DNA of 64,000 nt from Streptomyces sp. NK15101 (GCF_020400725.1 NZ_JAINVG010000002.1:124001-188000), one strand, 5' to 3'. Positions 33,693 to 43,567 are shown, counted from the stretch's first letter. Numbers and translations are program-made. Notes: a model not told the origin generated them from the letters alone.

Positions 33693-34754
33693 TCACAGAT
33701 CACGGAAATCCGTGACAAGCGATTCCGCGATCTGAAGCGCATTCAGGGCCGCGCCCTTGCGCAGGTTGTCGGCGCAGACGAAGAAGTCGAGCGCGCACTC
33801 GTCGTCGAGGGAGCGCCGGACCCGGCCGACCCAGGCGGGGTCGGTGCCGACGACGTCGGCGGGGGTGGGGAAGTCGCCGGCGGCCGGGTCGTCGCAGAGC
33901 ACGACCCCGGGCGAGGTGGCCAGGACCTCGTGTGCGCGGCCGACCGGGACGGGGCGCTCGAAGCGCGCGTGCACGGAGACGGAGTGCCCGGTCACGACGG
34001 GGACGCGGACGCAGGTGGCCGCGATCCGGAGGCCGGGGAGGCCGAGGATGCGGCGGGTCTCGTCGCGGACGCGCTCCTCCTCGGTGGAGGCCCCGTCGGC
34101 GCCGGGGACGCCCGACCAGGGCAGGACGTTGAGCGCGAGGGGCCCGGGGAAGGGGCCGGTGTTCTCGCCGACGGCCCGCCGTACGTCTCCGGGGAGGGTG
34201 CCCAGGTCGCCGTCGGCGGCCACCAGGGCGAGCTGTGCGCGGAGCGCGTCGACGCCCGCCTGTCCGGCGCCGCCGGCGGCCTGCTGGGCGGTGACGACGA
34301 GTTCGGCGAGCCCGAACTCGGCGTGCAGGGAGCCCACGGCGACGATCAGCGCGAGGGTGGTGGAGCCGGGTCCCGCGACGACGCCCCGGGGGCGCAGCCG
34401 TGCGGCGTGCGCGTTGAGTTCGGGGACGACGAGCGGCACGTCGGGGTCGGCGCGGAAGGCGGCGGAGGTGTCCACGACGACGGCGCCCTTGGAGACGGCG
34501 ATCGGCGCCCAGCGGGCGGCGACGGCGTCGGGCACGAGGAAGAGGGCCAGGTCGACGCCCTCGAAGGCCTCCTCGCCCAGCGCGAGGATCTCGCACTCCT
34601 CCCCCCGGACGGGGGCCTTGCGGCCCGCCGAGCGGGGGGAGGCGAGCAGGCGGATCTCGCCCCAGACGTCCGCGTGGTGCGTGAGCATCTGGAGCATCAC
34701 CGAGCCGACCGCCCCGGTCGCTCCCACGACCGCGAGCGTCGGCTTCGGGTTCAT
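33693..34754 (-). CDS. asd: aspartate-semialdehyde dehydrogenase paralogue with Ser for catalytic Cys
   Basis: 353-aa member of the Asd family (NADPH-dependent reduction of aspartyl phosphate in the Lys/Met/Thr/DAP pathway). NADP fold [25 protein letters not shown] and RVPVVTGHS are present. The catalytic block, normally ANPNCST/TT, reads VVAGPGSTT: residue 131 is Ser (TCC) and both neighbouring Asn are Gly. Without the thiol, normal acyl-enzyme chemistry is not expected, so the protein may be inactive, regulatory or altered in activity. It overlaps ask by 4 bp, so it is co-translated with aspartokinase. Confidence 0.85.
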   Translation of the reverse strand: MNPKPTLAVVGATGAVGSVMLQMLTHHADVWGEIRLLASPRSAGRKAPVRGEECEILALGEEAFEGVDLALFLVPDAVAARWAPIAVSKGAVVVDTSAAFRADPDVPLVVPELNAHAARLRPRGVVAGPGSTTLALIVAVGSLHAEFGLAELVVTAQQAAGGAGQAGVDALRAQLALVAADGDLGTLPGDVRRAVGENTGPFPGPLALNVLPWSGVPGADGASTEEERVRDETRRILGLPGLRIAATCVRVPVVTGHSVSVHARFERPVPVGRAHEVLATSPGVVLCDDPAAGDFPTPADVVGTDPAWVGRVRRSLDDECALDFFVCADNLRKGAALNALQIAESLVTDFRDL

Positions 34755-36022
34755 CGTCCGGTGCCTCCGTAGACGACGGCCTCGTCCGAGTCGCTGTCCA
34801 GACCGAAGGCGGTGTGGACGGCGCGCACGGCCTCGTTGACGTCGTCGGCGCGGGTGACGACCGAGATGCGGATCTCGGAGGTCGAGATGAGCTCGATGTT
34901 CACGCCCGCGTCGGACAGCGCCTTGAAGAAGTCGGCGGTGACGCCCGGGTTCGTCTTCATGCCCGCGCCGACCAGGGAGATCTTGCCGATCTGGTCGTCG
35001 TAGCGCAGGGACTCGAAGCCGATCGCGGTCTTCGCCTTCTCCAGCTCGTCGATGGCCTTGCGGCCCTCGGCCTTGGGGAGGGTGAAGGAGATGTCCGTGA
35101 GGCCGGTGGAGGCCGCGGACACGTTCTGCACGATCATGTCGATGTTGATCTCGGCGTCCGCGACGGCGCGGAAGATGGCCGCGGCCTCGCCCGGCTTGTC
35201 CGGCACGCCGACGACGGTGATCTTCGCCTCGGAGGTGTCGTGGGCGACGCCCGAGATGATGGCCTGCTCCACCTTGCGGTCCCCTTGCGGCTCGTTGCTG
35301 ACCCAGGTGCCCTGCAGCCCCGAGAAGGACGAGCGGACGTGGATCGGGATGTTGTAACGGCGTGCGTACTCGACGCAGCGGTGCAGCAGCACCTTGGAGC
35401 CGGAGGCGGCGAGCTCCAGCATGTCCTCGAAGGAGATCCAGTCGATCTTCTTCGCCTTCTTCACGACGCGCGGGTCCGCCGTGAACACACCGTCGACGTC
35501 GGTGTAGATCTCGCAGACCTCGGCGTCGAGCGCCGCGGCGAGCGCGACGGCGGTGGTGTCGGAACCGCCGCGGCCCAGCGTGGTGATGTCCTTCTTGTCC
35601 TGGGACACGCCCTGGAAGCCGGCGACGATGGCGATGTTGCCCTCGTCGAGGGCGGTACGGATCCGGCCCGGCGTGACATCGATGATGCGCGCTTTGTTGT
35701 GGACCGAGTCGGTGATGACGCCTGCCTGGCTGCCCGTGAACGACTGGGCCTCGTGGCCCAGGTTTTTGATCGCCATGGCCAGCAGGGCCATGGAGATCCG
35801 CTCTCCGGCGGTCAGCAGCATGTCGAACTCACGTCCGGCAGGGATCGGGGATACCTGCTCGGCGAGATCGATCAGCTCGTCCGTCGTGTCGCCCATCGCG
35901 GAAACCACGACGACCACCTGGTGGCCGTTCTTCTTGGCGTCCACGATCCGCTTGGCGACGCGCTTGATGCCTTCGGCATCGGCAACGGAGGAGCCTCCGT
36001 ACTTCTGCACGACAAGGCCCAC
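34751..36022 (-). CDS. ask: aspartokinase
   Basis: 423-aa aspartate kinase, first step of the aspartate amino-acid pathway. Kinase motifs: [77 protein letters not shown]. Two C-terminal ACT domains (about 265-420) carry the feedback site, with [27 protein letters not shown] and [30 protein letters not shown]. In this class an internal start can produce a separate beta subunit. GTG start at 36022. Operon ask-asd. Confidence 0.95.
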   Translation of the reverse strand: MGLVVQKYGGSSVADAEGIKRVAKRIVDAKKNGHQVVVVVSAMGDTTDELIDLAEQVSPIPAGREFDMLLTAGERISMALLAMAIKNLGHEAQSFTGSQAGVITDSVHNKARIIDVTPGRIRTALDEGNIAIVAGFQGVSQDKKDITTLGRGGSDTTAVALAAALDAEVCEIYTDVDGVFTADPRVVKKAKKIDWISFEDMLELAASGSKVLLHRCVEYARRYNIPIHVRSSFSGLQGTWVSNEPQGDRKVEQAIISGVAHDTSEAKITVVGVPDKPGEAAAIFRAVADAEINIDMIVQNVSAASTGLTDISFTLPKAEGRKAIDELEKAKTAIGFESLRYDDQIGKISLVGAGMKTNPGVTADFFKALSDAGVNIELISTSEIRISVVTRADDVNEAVRAVHTAFGLDSDSDEAVVYGGTGR

Positions 36023-36260
36023 GTGCGCTCCTCGCTCAGTCTGTGCCGCAGCCGGCGCTGCGATCGACTCAGTCTATCGAGGGACCCGGAAACGCCGACC
36101 GTATATCGCATCCTGAGACAGGGCGCTCAGCAAGTGATCACCGGGGCGGTTCGGCGACTCTCCCGCCACGTGGCCCGTGCAGGGGTGGCGCTCGCCCAGG
36201 CCGCGCACGCAGACGGGCAGCGGGTCCCGGTACTCGGCCAGGGCCCGGCCGCTGCTTCCT

Positions 36261-36929
36261 CTACTTCCTCAAAGACCGGATCCGCAGCCCCAGCGGGGTC
36301 GCGATCTCCTCCAGCATCACGCGGCCCGCCTCCTCCGCCAGGTCCTCCTCGGTGAGGTCCTCGTCCGTGTCCAGGCCGTCGAGCTCCGCGAGGGGCTGGT
36401 CGAGGCGGACGTGGGCGACGAGGGACTGGAGGGCACGGAGGGTGGCCGAGGCGGTCGGGCCCCAGTTGGAGAAGTACGAGAACTGCCACCACCACAGCGC
36501 CTCGCTGGTGCGGCCCGCCCGGTAGTGGGCGAGGCCGTGGCGCAGGTCGGTGACGATGTCGGCGAGGTTGTCGGAGATCCGGGCCGGCACCGGGGCCTTG
36601 CGCGGCTCGTACGGGTCGAAGACCTCGGAGAAGACGTCGACCGGCTCCAGCATCACCGCGAACCGCTCGCGCAGGTCGTCGACGTCCGGCTCGGGGCCCG
36701 TGTCCGGCTCGTACCGCTCGTCCGGGACGATGTCCTCGTGCGCCCCGAGCCGGCCGCCCGCCAGGAGCAGCTGGGAGATCTCCAGGAGCAGGAAGGGCAC
36801 CGCGCTGTCCGGCTCGTCGCCCTTGGCGACCTCGGTCGTCGCGACGATGAAGCTCTCGATCGAGTCGGCGATCTGGACCGCGAAGTCGTCCGGGTCCTGC
36901 GTGACGGAGTGCAGTGTGGGATCAGACAT
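36261..36929 (-). CDS. DUF5063 family protein
   Basis: 222-aa conserved actinobacterial protein of unknown function. Features: IADSIESFIVATTEVAKGD, VPFLLLEISQLLLAGGRLGAHEDIVP, DLRHGLAHYRAGRTSEALWWWQFSYFSNWGPTASATLRALQSLVAHVR. Soluble, helical. ATG at 36929. Lies directly downstream of recR (44 bp gap) on the same strand and is likely co-transcribed with it. Confidence 0.8.
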   Translation of the reverse strand: MSDPTLHSVTQDPDDFAVQIADSIESFIVATTEVAKGDEPDSAVPFLLLEISQLLLAGGRLGAHEDIVPDERYEPDTGPEPDVDDLRERFAVMLEPVDVFSEVFDPYEPRKAPVPARISDNLADIVTDLRHGLAHYRAGRTSEALWWWQFSYFSNWGPTASATLRALQSLVAHVRLDQPLAELDGLDTDEDLTEEDLAEEAGRVMLEEIATPLGLRIRSLRK

Positions 36930-36973
36930 CGAGCAGCCTTCCTGAGAACGCGCGGCGCGCGCCGGCCCTGTCG

Positions 36974-37573
36974 TCATACATCTAGCAGCCGCCGCCCCTC
37001 GAAGGCACGGCCGAGGGTCACCTCGTCGGCGTACTCCAGGTCGCCGCCGACCGGGAGGCCGCTGGCGAGCCGGGTCACCTTGAGTCCCATGGGCTTGATC
37101 ATCCGCGCCAGGTACGTCGCGGTGGCCTCGCCCTCCAGGTTCGGGTCGGTCGCGAGGATCAGCTCGGTGACGGTGCCGTCCGCGAGCCGTGCGAGCAGCT
37201 CGCGGATGCGCAGGTCGTCCGGACCGACCCCCTCGATGGGGCTGATCGCGCCGCCGAGGACGTGGTACCGGCCGCGGAACTCGCGCGTCCGCTCGATCGC
37301 CACGACGTCCTTGGGCTCCTCGACCACGCAGATGACGGTCAGGTCGCGGCGCGTGTCGCGGCAGATGTTGCACCGCTCCTGCTGTGCCACGTTCCCGCAG
37401 ACCGCGCAGAACCTGACCTTCTCCTTGACCTCCAGGAGGGCGTGCGCGAGACGGCGGACGTCCGTGGGCTCCGCCTGGAGGACGTGGAAGGCGATCCGCT
37501 GCGCGCTCTTGGGACCGACGCCGGGCAGCCTGCCCAGTTCGTCGATGAGGTCCTGAACCACGCCTTCGTACAA
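36974..37573 (-). CDS. recR: recombination mediator RecR
   Basis: 199-aa RecR, part of RecFOR loading of RecA at gaps. N-terminal HhH ([24 protein letters not shown]), zinc finger [16 protein letters not shown] (C-x2-C-x9-C-x2-C), Toprim domain from [17 protein letters not shown] to [16 protein letters not shown], and terminal Walker-like segment. The start is TTG at 37573 ([10 protein letters not shown]), with GAGAGG upstream, as in other Streptomyces. The gene follows ybaB, the usual pairing. Confidence 0.96.
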   Translation of the reverse strand: MYEGVVQDLIDELGRLPGVGPKSAQRIAFHVLQAEPTDVRRLAHALLEVKEKVRFCAVCGNVAQQERCNICRDTRRDLTVICVVEEPKDVVAIERTREFRGRYHVLGGAISPIEGVGPDDLRIRELLARLADGTVTELILATDPNLEGEATATYLARMIKPMGLKVTRLASGLPVGGDLEYADEVTLGRAFEGRRLLDV

Positions 37574-37650
37574 CGGAACGCCTCTCTCGGAGTGCTTGAT
37601 TCTTACGGTAGTGGCTGGGAGCGAGCCTTAGAAGGGCTCAGGAGAAGGGC

Positions 37651-37986
37651 TCAGAAGCCGAGGCCCGGCATGCCGCCCATGCCCTGGGCGAGCGGACCGA
37701 GCTTGGTCTGCTGGAGCTGCTGCGCGTTGTCGTTGGCGGCCTGCACGGCGGCGACGATCAGGTCGGCCAGCGTCTCGGTGTCCTCGGGGTCGACCGCCTT
37801 GGGGTCGATCTCCAGGGCGCGCAGCTCGCCGGCGCCGGTGACGGTCGCCTTGACCAGGCCGCCGCCGGCCTGCCCGTCGACCAGGGTCGCCGCCAGCTCC
37901 TGCTGGGCCCGGGCGAGGTCCTGCTGCATCTTCTGGGCCTGCTGGAGAAGCTGCTGCATGTTGGGCTGGCCACCACCGGGGATCAC
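37651..37986 (-). CDS. YbaB/EbfC nucleoid-associated protein
   Basis: 111-aa YbaB family DNA-binding protein. [77 protein letters not shown] is diagnostic. GTG at 37986 follows GAGGAG by 5 nt, preferred over the in-frame GTG at 37992. Co-transcribed with recR; it organises the nucleoid and may link to recombination. Confidence 0.93.
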   Translation of the reverse strand: MIPGGGQPNMQQLLQQAQKMQQDLARAQQELAATLVDGQAGGGLVKATVTGAGELRALEIDPKAVDPEDTETLADLIVAAVQAANDNAQQLQQTKLGPLAQGMGGMPGLGF

Positions 37987-38228
37987 GGTCACTCCTCAGG
38001 TTCGATATGTCGGTATGCCGAGCCTACGTGGTCGCGGACCGGGGCGCCGACGCAACTCTTTCGAGTGAGAAACTGCGGGCTCCTCTACCTGATCAACACC
38101 CTCTTGTGGGCGGAAATCCCGGGATTCCGGGCCCATCGCCCACCATTCGGCGGTAGGAAGGGCAGGCACCACGTGCACCGCACGTCACAGAAGGACACGA
38201 GCGCTGAGCTGAACAGAGGAGTCCCCCG

Positions 38229-38951
38229 GTGAGCCAGCAGCCGGAGATGCAGCCACCGGGACCCCCCGGGGGAGACGTCCACCGCGATCTGACCGGTACG
38301 CCCTTCCCCCTGGGCGACTGGGGCGAGCCGGCCGAACGGCTCGACGAGCTGTACCGCTGGGTCGAGAGCAACGCCCTGCGCACCGCCGAGTGGTACCTCT
38401 CCGACCGCGTCTGGAAGCGCCGGGCCGCCCGGATCCTGCGGATCGGCACGGCCGTGGGGGTGATCGCGGGCGCCGCGCTCCCGCTGCTCGACCTGACCGG
38501 GGTCGCCGAGGGCATCGCGGGCTGGGGCTATCTGTCGCTGCTGCTCGGCGCCGCCTGCATGGCCTGCGACCGGTACTTCGGGCTGACGTCCGGCTGGATA
38601 AGGGACGTGGCGACGGCACAGGCCGTGCAGCGCCGGCTGCAGGCGCTCCAGTTCGACTGGGCCTCGGAGAGCGTCCGGGAGGTCCTGGGCCCCACGGAGG
38701 GCACGGCGAGCGAGGCGGCCGAGCGCTGTCTCGGCGTGCTGCGCCGCTTCTCGGAGGACGTGACGGAGCTGGTGCGGGCGGAGACCGCGGACTGGATGGT
38801 CGAGTTCCGATCGGGTCCGGCGCCGCTGGCGCTCCAGTCGGTCGGCGTGGTCCCGGCCAGGCCCGAGAGCCCCCACCCCTCGGGCCGTTTCCCGCTGCCG
38901 CCGGGCACCCGGCCGAACATGCCGCGTCAGCGGCCCCCGGAGACCCGCTGA
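38229..38951 (+). CDS. SLATT-domain two-helix membrane protein
   Basis: 240-aa protein of the SLATT (SMODS- and SLOG-associating two-TM effector) type. N-terminal helix LDELYRWVESNALRTAEWYLSDRVWKRRAARILRI, two membrane helices (AVGVIAGAALPLLDL and GYLSLLLGAACMACDRYF), then helical LTSGWIRDVATAQAVQRRLQALQFDW. Relatives are proposed pore-forming effectors in immune systems, but this copy lies in the conserved recR neighbourhood without a visible partner nucleotidyltransferase. GTG at 38229 has GAGGAG upstream. Confidence 0.8.
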   Translation: MSQQPEMQPPGPPGGDVHRDLTGTPFPLGDWGEPAERLDELYRWVESNALRTAEWYLSDRVWKRRAARILRIGTAVGVIAGAALPLLDLTGVAEGIAGWGYLSLLLGAACMACDRYFGLTSGWIRDVATAQAVQRRLQALQFDWASESVREVLGPTEGTASEAAERCLGVLRRFSEDVTELVRAETADWMVEFRSGPAPLALQSVGVVPARPESPHPSGRFPLPPGTRPNMPRQRPPETR

Positions 38952-38981
38952 CGCGGGCTGCTCCGGGGGCCTCGGCCGAGA

Positions 38982-39040
38982 ACGGCCCGGAGGGACCTCC
39001 CCCGGGGACGGCCCGGAGGGACCTTTCCCGGGACGGCCCG
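38982..39040. repeat. short tandem repeats between convergent genes
   Basis: ACGGCCCGGAGGGACC occurs at 38982-38997 and 39008-39023, with a degenerate third unit from 39033 (period 25-26 bp). It lies just beyond the SLATT stop codon. Confidence 0.6.
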
Positions 39041-39047
39041 GTGGGCC

Positions 39048-39698
39048 TCAGCTCAGGATGATCATCGAGCCCTGGGCGAGGCTCCGAGTCGCCGCCGCGT
39101 GCAGTCCCAGCCAGACGTGCCGCTCCCGCGCGAAGGGATGGCCGTCGTACGGCACGGCCGCGGCAGGCTCCTCCAGGGTGGTGGGCCGATCCGGCGGCAG
39201 CGGGGCCGCGGGCGGGTTCGCCGGGTCGATGCCGATCGAGGGCGCCACGAACTCCAGCTCCCGCAGCAGCCCGTACGAGGAGCCGAGCGGGCCGCCGCCT
39301 TCGAGGAGCTCGTCGTTGGCGAGCGGCACGGGGAAGTCCACCGGCACGTAAGCGCCCGCGTGGTCGTAGTGCCAGACCAGGTGGGACTGCTGGGCGGTGG
39401 CCTCGAACATCTCCAGGAGCTGCTCGTAGTCCCCGCCGAGCTCGTCGACGGGCTCGACCGGCAGCCCGCACATCCGGAGCAGATAGGCGCGGCGCAGGAA
39501 GTGCAGGGCCGTGTAGTCGAAACCGGCGACCGGAGCGACGTCCCCGGAGAGCCCCGGCATGTACGCGTAGACGGGCACGGTCGGCATGCCGGACGCGGTC
39601 AGCACGGCGTCGTAGGCGGCTATCTCTTCGGCGAAGGGATTGTCGGGGCTGTGGCACAGCACGTCGACGAGGGGGACCAGCCACAGGTCACAGGCCAA
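39048..39698 (-). CDS. conserved actinobacterial protein of unknown function
   Basis: 216-aa protein. Begins MACDLWLVPLVDVLCHSPDNPFAEEIAAYD and includes FDYTALHFLRRAYLLRMCGLPVEPVDELGGDYEQLLEMFEATAQQSHLVWHYDHAGAYVPVDFPVPL and RERHVWLGLHAAATRSLAQGSMIILS, blocks I recognise as highly conserved in Streptomyces. No known domain. Start TTG at 39698 matches this conserved beginning. Convergent with the SLATT gene. Confidence 0.8.
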   Translation of the reverse strand: MACDLWLVPLVDVLCHSPDNPFAEEIAAYDAVLTASGMPTVPVYAYMPGLSGDVAPVAGFDYTALHFLRRAYLLRMCGLPVEPVDELGGDYEQLLEMFEATAQQSHLVWHYDHAGAYVPVDFPVPLANDELLEGGGPLGSSYGLLRELEFVAPSIGIDPANPPAAPLPPDRPTTLEEPAAAVPYDGHPFARERHVWLGLHAAATRSLAQGSMIILS

Positions 39699-39810
39699 GG
39701 GAGGCTCGCTCTCCGTCAGATGCAGGGACGGCCAGGGTAGTCGGCCGGGCCGACGACGCCCACCCGTCGATGACCTGCCCCCGCGGGCCCGGCCTCAACC
39801 CGACGGGGGC

Positions 39811-40518
39811 TCAGCGGGCCCGCGCCTCCAGGCGGTCGGCCCATTCCAGCGAGTGCGCGTTGTAGGCCCGGACGAGTGCGACGGCCGCCTCCGCGTCGCC
39901 GCGGGTGATCGCGTCGACCAGGTCCACGTGTCCGCTCCACAGCCAGCCGAGGACGTCCCGCTCGGAGCGCAGGTAGGGCACGGAGAAGACCCAGGCCTGG
40001 ACGCGGAGCCGGTGCAGGAAGTCGGCGATGTAGTCGTTGGCGGAGACGAGGCGGCCCAGCTCGCGCCAGTAGCGGATGTCGTAGCCGATGAGGACGTCGA
40101 GGTCCCCGGCGCGGGCGGCGCGGGCGGCGGCCTCGCCCCGGCGGCGGACGGAGACGAGCGCGACACCGATGTTGAGGTCGGGCTCCGGGGCGGAGGGCGG
40201 CGGGGTCGTCGCGGGGGCGTGGCGGCGGAAGATGCCGTCGACGACGAGCATCCGGGCCTCGACCATGCCCCGGTAGTCGTCGATCGAGTACTGGTGGACG
40301 CGGAAGCCGCGGTGCTGGTCGGAGTCGAGGAGGCCCTGGGCGCAGAGGTCGACGAGGGCTTCGCGGACGGGCGTCGCGGAGACGCCGTACTGCTCGGCGA
40401 TCTGTTTGACGGTGAATTCCTCGCCGGGCTGGAGACGGCCTGCGAGCACCTCGTCACGGAGCGCGTCCGCGATCTGCTGTCGCAAGGTGTTGCGCGTGAC
40501 AGCTCCGCTCGCGGGCAT
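39811..40518 (-). CDS. GntR-family (FCD-type) transcriptional regulator
   Basis: 235-aa regulator. HTH near 8-72 (NTLRQQIADALRDEVLAGRLQPGEEFTVKQIAEQYGVSATPVREALVDLCAQGLLDSDQHRGFRVH), followed by an all-helical effector domain of FadR/FCD type with a long Pro/Ala insertion (residues ~98-112). Downstream of and co-oriented with the class III aminotransferase gene, a probable target; the pair may control a catabolic pathway. Confidence 0.85.
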   Translation of the reverse strand: MPASGAVTRNTLRQQIADALRDEVLAGRLQPGEEFTVKQIAEQYGVSATPVREALVDLCAQGLLDSDQHRGFRVHQYSIDDYRGMVEARMLVVDGIFRRHAPATTPPPSAPEPDLNIGVALVSVRRRGEAAARAARAGDLDVLIGYDIRYWRELGRLVSANDYIADFLHRLRVQAWVFSVPYLRSERDVLGWLWSGHVDLVDAITRGDAEAAVALVRAYNAHSLEWADRLEARAR

Positions 40519-40586
40519 GTGGTCGGTCCCCTCCGTACGGTTCCGGACACCCTAGTCCAGACGGAGGGGACCTCCCGGTACTGCGG

Positions 40587-41948
40587 TTATGCGGTGTGCT
40601 CGTCGGCGACCGCGAGGGCCGCGTCCAGGGCCGCCAGGCCCTCCTTGGCCTCGGCCTCGGAGACGTTGCAGGCGGGAACGGCGTGGGTGCGGTTCATGTT
40701 CACGAAGGGCCACAGGCCCTGCTTCTTCGCCGCGGCGGCGAAGGCGGCCATCGGCGCGTTGGCCTCGCCCGCCGCGTTGTACGGGACGAGCGGCTCGCGG
40801 GTCTCCTTGTTCTTGACGAGGTCGAGCGCCCAGAAGACGCCCGTGCCGCGGACCTCGCCGACGGACGGGTGGCGCTCGGCGAGCTCGCGCAGGCCGGGGC
40901 CGAGGACGGTCTCGCCGATGTGGGCGGCGTGCTCGACGACCTTCTCGTCGGCCATCACCCGGAGGGTGGCGACGGCGGCGGCGCAGGCCAGCGGGTGACC
41001 GGAGTAGGTCAGGCCGCCGGGGTAGGGGCGCTTGTCGAAGGTGGCGGCGATCTCGGCGCTGATGGCGACGCCGCCGAGCGGCACGTAGCCGGAGTTCACG
41101 CCCTTGGCGAAGGTCATCAGGTCGGGGACGACGTCGAAGTGCTCGGCGGCGAACCACTTGCCGGTGCGGCCGAAGCCGGCCATGACCTCGTCGAGGATGA
41201 AGACGATGCCGTACTTGTCGCAGATCTCGCGGACGCCGGCGAGGTAGCCGGGCGGCGGGGTCATGATGCCGGCGGTGCCGGGCACGGTCTCCAGGATGAT
41301 CGCGGCGATCGTCGCCGGACCCTCGAAGGCGATCGTGTCCTCCAGGTGCTGGAGGGCCCGCGCGCTCTCCTCCGCCTCGGTGGTGGCGTAGAAGGGCGAG
41401 CGGTAGAGGAACGGCGCCCAGAAGTGCACGACGCCCGCGGAGGCTGTGTCGGAGGCCCAGCGGCGCGGGTCGCCGGTCAGGTTGATCGCGGTGGAGGTGG
41501 CGCCGTGGTACGAGCGGTAGGCGGAGAGCACCTTCGTGCGGCCGGTGTGCAGCCGGGCCATGCGGACGGCGTTCTCGACGGCCTCGGCGCCGCCGTTGGT
41601 GAAGAAGATCTTGTCCAGGTCGCCCGGGGTGCGCTCGGCGATGAGGCGTGCGGCCTCGGAGCGGACGTCGATGGCGAAGGCGGGCGCGAAGGTCGCGAGC
41701 TTACCGGCCTGCTCCTGGACGGCGGCGACGACCTTGGGGTGCTGGTAGCCGATGTTCGTGTAGACGAGGCCGCTGGTGAAGTCGAGGTAGCGGTTGCCGT
41801 CGTAGTCCCAGAAGTACGAACCCTCCGCGCCGGCCACGGCGAGCGGGTCGATCAGGCCCTGGGCGGACCAGGAGTGGAAGACGTGCGCGCGGTCGGCGGC
41901 CTTGACGGCCGCGCCGGCCTGGGGGTCGGGTTCGACATGAGGGGTCAT
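40587..41948 (-). CDS. class III PLP-dependent aminotransferase
   Basis: 453-aa omega-aminotransferase (annotated in relatives as aspartate aminotransferase family). PLP features: FFTNGGAEAVENAVRMARLHTGRTKVLSAYRSYHGAT, LDEVMAGFGRTGKWFAAEHF (PLP-contacting Asp), and the Schiff-base lysine in LMTFAKGVNSGYVPLGGV. Substrate not determinable; beta-alanine, taurine or diamine-type amines are usual. ATG at 41948. The GntR gene follows after 68 bp. Confidence 0.9.
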   Translation of the reverse strand: MTPHVEPDPQAGAAVKAADRAHVFHSWSAQGLIDPLAVAGAEGSYFWDYDGNRYLDFTSGLVYTNIGYQHPKVVAAVQEQAGKLATFAPAFAIDVRSEAARLIAERTPGDLDKIFFTNGGAEAVENAVRMARLHTGRTKVLSAYRSYHGATSTAINLTGDPRRWASDTASAGVVHFWAPFLYRSPFYATTEAEESARALQHLEDTIAFEGPATIAAIILETVPGTAGIMTPPPGYLAGVREICDKYGIVFILDEVMAGFGRTGKWFAAEHFDVVPDLMTFAKGVNSGYVPLGGVAISAEIAATFDKRPYPGGLTYSGHPLACAAAVATLRVMADEKVVEHAAHIGETVLGPGLRELAERHPSVGEVRGTGVFWALDLVKNKETREPLVPYNAAGEANAPMAAFAAAAKKQGLWPFVNMNRTHAVPACNVSEAEAKEGLAALDAALAVADEHTA

Positions 41949-42025
41949 GGCGTCGAGGGTAAGGAAGCGCAGGTGGGAGGGGCCATGGCCATCTTGTCCA
42001 CCGAGACCGGGGCGGACCCGACACG

Positions 42026-42056
42026 TTGCGGGGTGGGGGGCGGACCCTCCTATGCT
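42026..42056 (+). promoter_or_regulatory. putative leaderless promoter
   Basis: TTGCGG (42026-42031), 19-bp spacer, TATGCT (42051-42056), then ATG at 42064 after 7 nt. Confidence 0.45.
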
Positions 42057-42063
42057 GCGCGGC

Positions 42064-42961
42064 ATGTACACGCCCGGTCGCAGCGCCGCCACGACGTTCA
42101 CCGGCTGGGGAATGCTCCTCAGCGCCTGGGCGGCCGTGCTCGTCTCCCTCGCGGGGGTCTCCCCGTACCCGCCGCTCGTGGCGCCGCTGGCGCTCGCCGG
42201 ACTCGCCGTCCTCTTCGCCGCCGCCTGGGCCGTCGCCTCGCACCGGGCCGGCGCCCGCTCCCGGGACCCGCTGGCCAAGCCGTACCGCGAGACCCGCCGG
42301 CCGAACCGTGTCCTGCGGTACGTGCTCGGCTTCGGCATCTCCTTCGCCACCGCCGCCGCGTTCCTGACGCTCTTCGTCGACAGCAGTGCGTACGGCCGCG
42401 AGACCGAGCGCCTGGAGCGCGTCGGGTACGGCGAGTACGAGGTCCCCGTGGTCCGCCTCGCGGGCGATCCCGTGTTCCACGAGGGCGACGAGGACCGCGA
42501 TCCGTACTACCTCACCGACCTCGTACTGCGGATCCCGTACGAGTCCGGCCCGCGCGAGGTCACCGTCCGCGGGCTCTACACCCGTTTCGAGCCGCCCGTG
42601 CCCGGCCGCACGAAGGTGGAGGTGTACTTCGCGCCCCGCGACCCGGAGGTGCCCGTGGTCGAGAACGGCACCCGCGACGGGCGGCTGTTCGGCCTCATCG
42701 CCTTCGCGGCCTTGGGCGGCCCGTGGGTCCTGATCGTGGGCGGGGGGGCTGACGGGCCACATGGACACCGACGACCTCCACCGGCTGCGCCGCTTCGAGC
42801 CGGGCGTCCACCTGCCCGCGCTCGGCATCCTCCTCGCGGGCCTGGTCCTGCTCCTGCCGATGGCCCTGGAGTTCCAGGTGGCGGGCCTCGACCGGCCTCT
42901 CGCCCTCCTCGCCGTGCCGGCTCCGGCCCTGGCCCTCACCTGGCTGGTCAAGCGGGTCTGA
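42064..42961 (+). pseudogene. membrane protein gene with frameshift in a G tract
   Basis: The frame from ATG 42064 (MYTPGRSAATTFTGWGMLLSA) encodes three N-terminal membrane helices, a soluble beta-rich domain (YGEYEVPVVRLAGDPVFHEGDED...RVEVYFAP-like) and a fourth helix ending LIAFAALGGPWVLIVGGG. At the seven-G tract 42742-42748 the meaningful frame jumps by +1 and continues LTGHMDTDDLHRLRRFEPGVHLPALGILLAGLVLLLPMALEF...TWLVKRV to a stop at 42961. Removing one G gives one six-helix protein of about 298 aa. Either a mutation, a phase-variable tract, or a sequencing error. Family not recognised. Confidence 0.7.
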
Positions 42962-42978
42962 AAGGGTTCGGACCGGTT

Positions 42979-43410
42979 TCACCGCGCCCGGACGGCGTAC
43001 GGGTCGGCGAACAGTTCCGTCACCGCGCTCCGCAGCAGCAGCGGGTGCACGAAACGGTCCGCGCACGTCGGCGGGCAGCGCCACGCCAGGGGCCAGGTCC
43101 GGCCCGTCAGCGCCGGGACCGGCACGTAACTGATGTGCGCCGGGCCCGCGTTGAGGCGCGTCACCCCGCGCGGCCACGCCCGGCGGGCCGTCGACCCGGG
43201 CGGTACGAGGAAATAGACCCCGCGTCGGCCGTTCGCCTCGATGACCACCGGCCCCGGGTCCCCGCCCGTCAGCGCCTCCATCCAGTCGGCCAGTCGACGC
43301 CCTTCGTCACCGTCCACGCGAACGGCGTCGAATTGCACTCCCGCCTTACGGAGTTGGAATCCGGAAACTGGAATCCAATCCACCTTCACTTCCCGATCCT
43401 CTTCATTCAC
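42979..43410 (-). CDS. hypothetical protein
   Basis: About 143 aa, divergent from the XRE gene. Contains QFDAVRVDGDEGRRLADWMEAL, GPVVIEANGRRGVYFLVPPGS, GVTRLNAGPAHISYVPVPAL and WRCPPTCADRFVHPLLLRSAV. The order resembles small Streptomyces proteins related to primase-polymerase N-terminal domains, but I cannot confirm it. Two starts possible: GTG 43410, or GTG 43389 with GAGG upstream. Such genes commonly neighbour XRE-DUF397 pairs. Confidence 0.65.
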   Translation of the reverse strand: MNEEDREVKVDWIPVSGFQLRKAGVQFDAVRVDGDEGRRLADWMEALTGGDPGPVVIEANGRRGVYFLVPPGSTARRAWPRGVTRLNAGPAHISYVPVPALTGRTWPLAWRCPPTCADRFVHPLLLRSAVTELFADPYAVRAR

Positions 43411-43567
43411 GAGACCATGTTCCCGCGTCGGCGCCAGCGTTTTCCACGACTGCGGCGGGCGCGTCGACAACCCCTTGACCTGCGTCAACGCGCCTCGCGC
43501 GCAGTCGAATTCGGCGGGGAGCAGTTGAGACCGATTGAGATCGGTTGAGTCCGGATGGGGAGCATGA

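Noticed and set aside
36023..36260. Possible small RNA or gene between ask and the DUF5063 gene
   Set aside because: A short direct repeat GACTCAGTCT is visible, but there is no convincing fold, promoter or coding frame.
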